DNA of 64,000 nt from Capsicum annuum. Its lineage: Eukaryota > Streptophyta > Magnoliopsida > Solanales > Solanaceae. This document shows positions 62,700-64,000 of this stretch, piece after piece (the first letter of the stretch is position 1; every line of letters begins with the position of its first letter). The stretch spans positions 152,267,549 through 152,331,548 of the forward strand of contig NC_061115.1 of NCBI RefSeq assembly GCF_002878395.1, given 5' to 3'. Position numbers and translations under genes: made by a program. Below the pieces are notes generated by a model, which worked only from the letters and a program-made list of their open reading frames with translations, was not told the DNA's origin and made no database searches.

Positions 62700-63400
62700 A
62701 ATTTTGATTGAGAAATAAAATAATGTTCTGATTTAATTTTGAAGAGAATAAAATAGGAGGCTTTGAATTTATAATTAAAGAGATGACCCTTGACATTTAG
62801 GAGATACCTTTTTGAATGGACATGTCTGATGACAACAGTTGTGACTCTTCACATTTGAACTAAGTTGACAACTTTTGTTCATATAGGATTAGACATGTGG
62901 TCTTTTTATTTTTTTTAATAAAAAATTAAGGCATATTATTTTAGTACTCATCTGAGAGAACCTCTCTTTTTGAGTGAATTTTCAACTTGTTTTTGCTTCA
63001 GTTATTTCTTTCCAAAGCTGTCCCCTTGTGCATATACCTTCAAAGGTATGATACTAAGTTAGATTAACATAGACCTGCTTTATCATGGATACCTGTTTCC
63101 TTGACATAGCCAAATTTTGGAAGAGACACTGATTTACATGTTATTCATTCTGCTGAAATTTCTTTTTCTGAGATGGATTTCCTAGGGACCAGGTCCCTTG
63201 AAATCATCTATGTCAAAATGAGACACCTCCATCTTAAAGTGTCTTAAGAGAGATAACACAGTCAAACCTTTTATCATTGAACTTTGAACCCCTTCAATCA
63301 ATGAGCTATTCCTAAATGTAATCTCTTTCCCATCCATAGAATCGTGATCACAAGTTGGATTTGGGAACCCACTTAAGTTGGAGTTCCCAATAGGAGGATA
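62700..63400. other. Region between gag and ORF of the Copia-like element
   Basis: The place where protease, integrase and RT would be expected. I see no such motif on either strand, only noncoding-looking sequence and one GGGACCAGGTCCC motif (63185). Confidence 0.5.
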
Positions 63401-63439
63401 ATGGTGTGATCAAATTCTTCTAAGCCCATCTAGGTAGTG

Positions 63440-64000
63440 ATAGCTTCCCTTTCACCTTTTTTCAAAGACTTGAAGACCTTAGATGTGCATTCTCCTACTG
63501 AATGTATTCAGTATTCCTTAATTTTGCCTTAAGCCAGTGCTGACATCTTTCTTTCAAATGTCCATCTCTTCCACAGTGAGTGCACATGAGTTTGTTCCCT
63601 TTGCCTTTATCATTAGGATCAACCTTTCCTTTAGACTTAATAAATTGGAATTCTCTTTGATAACCCAAACCTTTACCTTCATTAACACCTTGACTAGTTA
63701 AGTTAAAAAGGATCGGTGAGGATGAAGTCTATTTAAGAGACTTATTCAACTCTTTTTTCAAGCAGACTACATCCTTCTCTAACTCTTCATTACTTTGAAG
63801 TGCAGATAGAAGGTGTTTTTGAGAATCCCTCAGCCTTTATTCAAGATCAATTTGAATCCATGAAGCTTTTTTCTTCCCCTTTTCATCTACCTCATTTACT
63901 TCTTCATCAAACTCATATTTTCAAATTTTATCTTTGTGAACAACTCTTCAGCTTTAGAGATTTGGAAAATTAAAGCAATCAACTCATGTTCTTGATTCTC
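63440..64000 (-). pseudogene. Copia gag, C-terminal part with zinc knuckle
   Basis: Minus-strand codons give EELEKDVVCLKKELNKSLK, a stop, TSSSPILFNLTSQGVNEG and then the knuckle CTHCGRDGHLKERC (CX2CX4HX4C, about 63545-63590) and WLKAKL. This is the usual end of Solanaceae Copia gag proteins. Upstream is frameshifted and runs off the window. Confidence 0.75.

Larger units (their letters stand above)
59335..64000 (-). mobile_element. Copia-type LTR element, 3' part, apparently without pol
   Basis: Minus orientation, open at the right window edge. Order: gag zinc knuckle (63530-63640), about 0.7 kb with no pol motifs, a long decayed ORF of plant-transposon type (60600-62668), polypurine tract, LTR. 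Palindromic GGGACCAGGTCCC-like motifs recur at 60135, 61793 and 63185. It looks non-autonomous or internally deleted. Confidence 0.6.

Overview
This is a gene-poor, repeat-packed stretch of plant nuclear DNA, almost certainly from a Solanaceae species. The evidence is two TS-type SINEs and two Au-type SINE fragments, Solanaceae-style TRIM and LTR ends, a solendovirus-like endogenous pararetrovirus, and a plant shaggy/GSK3 kinase gene with small GT-AG introns. All identifications come from reading the sequence; no database was searched.

Host genes. One intact gene is present: a 13-exon shaggy-related (GSK3-type) protein kinase on the minus strand (8341 down to 4550), whose joined reading frame gives about 465 residues. 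A second host locus survives only as the first exon of an AMMECR1-family gene (13591-13694, minus); its remaining exons are not in the window. A short pentatricopeptide-repeat gene fragment sits inside a Mutator-like element (about 9460-9615).

Layout. 1-3999: 5'-truncated, decayed L1-type LINE with a poly(A) tail. 4550-8341: kinase gene, with two TS SINEs in intron 1. 8745-11525: Mutator-like element, itself split by a second one (8872-10365) that has a 9-bp target duplication. 12435-12560: TRIM-like LTR. 13391-13694: SINE and orphan AMMECR1 exon. 14030-21862: AT-rich Helitron territory with two 5' ends and two 3' ends, microsatellites and G-runs. 22205-29322: a MITE split by Mutator-like element A (22327-29190), which holds Mutator-like element B (22478-25863), which holds a solo LTR (23587-25839); A also holds a tandem TRIM (26954-28877). 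29390-34440: a LINE 3' fragment split by a small hAT (29724-34389), itself split by a 4.4-kb hAT with a broken transposase (29964-34361). 35095-43620: a nearly unit-length endogenous pararetrovirus with capsid, movement, protease-RT-RNase H and transactivator-like frames plus duplicated small ORFs. 43630-56060: another MITE split by a 12.2-kb Tat/Ogre-type Gypsy element (43749-55921, minus) with both LTRs, decayed coding regions and tandem repeats in its 3' noncoding region. 57372-59326: probable Tekay-like LTR. 59335-64000: 3' part of a Copia-type element (minus) with an LTR, a plant-transposon-type ORF and a gag zinc knuckle, but no recognisable pol.

How the parts relate. The insertions can be ordered, because several carry target-site duplications that survive once the inner element is set aside. 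The most unusual content is in the pararetrovirus: two repeated copies of a two-ORF module in its leader region, and two successive retropepsin-like domains, the first with Asn in place of the catalytic Asp.
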